A stretch of DNA of 6,018 nt from a bacterium (lineage in GTDB: Bacteria; Patescibacteriota; Gracilibacteria; UBA1369; LOWO2-01-FULL-3). Below are positions 5,758-6,018 of this stretch, piece after piece. Position 1 is the stretch's first letter; the number at the start of each line of letters is the position of its first letter. The translations under genes and the position numbers were made by a program. The notes beneath the pieces are model-generated. The model was not told the origin of the DNA, searched no databases, and saw only the letters and a list, made by a program, of their open reading frames with translations. The DNA is taken from NCBI GenBank assembly GCA_027622635.1, contig JAQBYK010000073.1:1-6018 (forward strand), written 5' to 3'.

Positions 5758-6018
5758 ATGTTTACAGCATACGCAGTGTCAACTCAAGGGGCGGAGGATA
5801 TAGCCAGTGACACAACCCTGGAATTAGCAAATCTGATACAAGTGGTAATCCAAAAAGTACCTTTATGGATTGCAGCTATAATAGTGATGTTTTTGTCTAT
5901 AATTGTAGCGAAAATCGGCAGAAGCATAATTGAGAACAAGTTGGCGGAGAAAGGTATTGAAGAAGAGCATAAGGAATTGCAAATTCTAGGAGGAAGAGTT
6001 ACATATACTGGTATTTTG
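5758..6018 (+). CDS. Probable MscS-type mechanosensitive ion channel, N-terminal fragment cut by the right window edge
   Basis: The frame is open from the ATG at 5758 to the window end, 87 codons with no stop; an in-frame TAA at 5731 rules out a much longer N-terminus. The fragment has a polar stretch with acidic residues (10-22), an amphipathic stretch ending in VIQKVP, a strong membrane segment at about 36-52 (LWIAAIIVMFLSIIVAK) and a charged linker (53-74). It ends with LQILGGRVTYTGIL, where a second membrane helix would start. This layout (outer N-terminus, first helix, basic and acidic linker, then a second helix) resembles the start of small MscS channels, which open under membrane tension to release solutes after osmotic downshock. 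The pore helix and beta domain that would prove the family are outside the window, so another membrane protein remains possible. It diverges from the slipin gene. Confidence 0.6.
   Translation, partial: MFTAYAVSTQGAEDIASDTTLELANLIQVVIQKVPLWIAAIIVMFLSIIVAKIGRSIIENKLAEKGIEEEHKELQILGGRVTYTGIL

Overview
The window is a compact, AT-rich stretch of bacterial chromosome. It holds eight protein-coding genes, two of them cut by the window edges, and only two short non-coding gaps (about 2796-2816 and 5645-5757). No stretch of 300 bases lacks a gene. I see no RNA genes, CRISPR arrays, insertion sequences or long repeats. The standard use of TGA as stop is supported: murG ends in TGA at the expected family length. 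None of the eight starts has a convincing Shine-Dalgarno sequence. A small, densely packed genome with overlapping genes would suit a Candidate Phyla Radiation (Patescibacteria) lineage such as Peregrinibacteria. This placement is an inference from style and gene content, not from a marker gene, and code-25 lineages (Gracilibacteria, Absconditabacteria) look unlikely.

Left block, minus strand (1-2795): ftsW, then murG, then a family-4 glycosyltransferase running off the left edge. This is a cell-wall operon. MurG makes lipid II at the inner face of the membrane, FtsW polymerises lipid II into septal peptidoglycan, and the glycosyltransferase probably builds another envelope glycan. ftsW and murG overlap by 74 nt, and murG and the glycosyltransferase share an ATGA junction.

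Middle block, plus strand (2817-4059): lspA (lipoprotein signal peptidase) overlaps by 20 nt an unrecognised membrane protein of 264 residues with about six predicted membrane segments. lspA and ftsW diverge from a gap of roughly 20 bp. In it, the -10 elements of the two directions appear to be the same few bases read on opposite strands, so both messages would be leaderless or nearly so.

Right block, minus strand (4056-5644): a slipin/stomatin-type SPFH membrane protein followed by aroE (shikimate dehydrogenase), joined by a TAATG stop-start overlap. aroE ends tail to tail with the 264-residue membrane protein, with a 4-nt overlap of their stop codons.

Right edge, plus strand (5758-6018): the first 87 codons of a membrane protein that looks like the N-terminus of a small-conductance mechanosensitive (MscS-type) channel, divergent from the slipin gene across a 113-bp gap with a good promoter candidate.

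Most of the window is ordinary envelope housekeeping. I do not see a new defence or mobile system. The points most worth checking are the overprinted arginine-rich FtsW tail, the shared symmetric ftsW/lspA promoter, the paired extracytoplasmic cysteines in FtsW, the general lack of Shine-Dalgarno signals, and the unknown protein after lspA.
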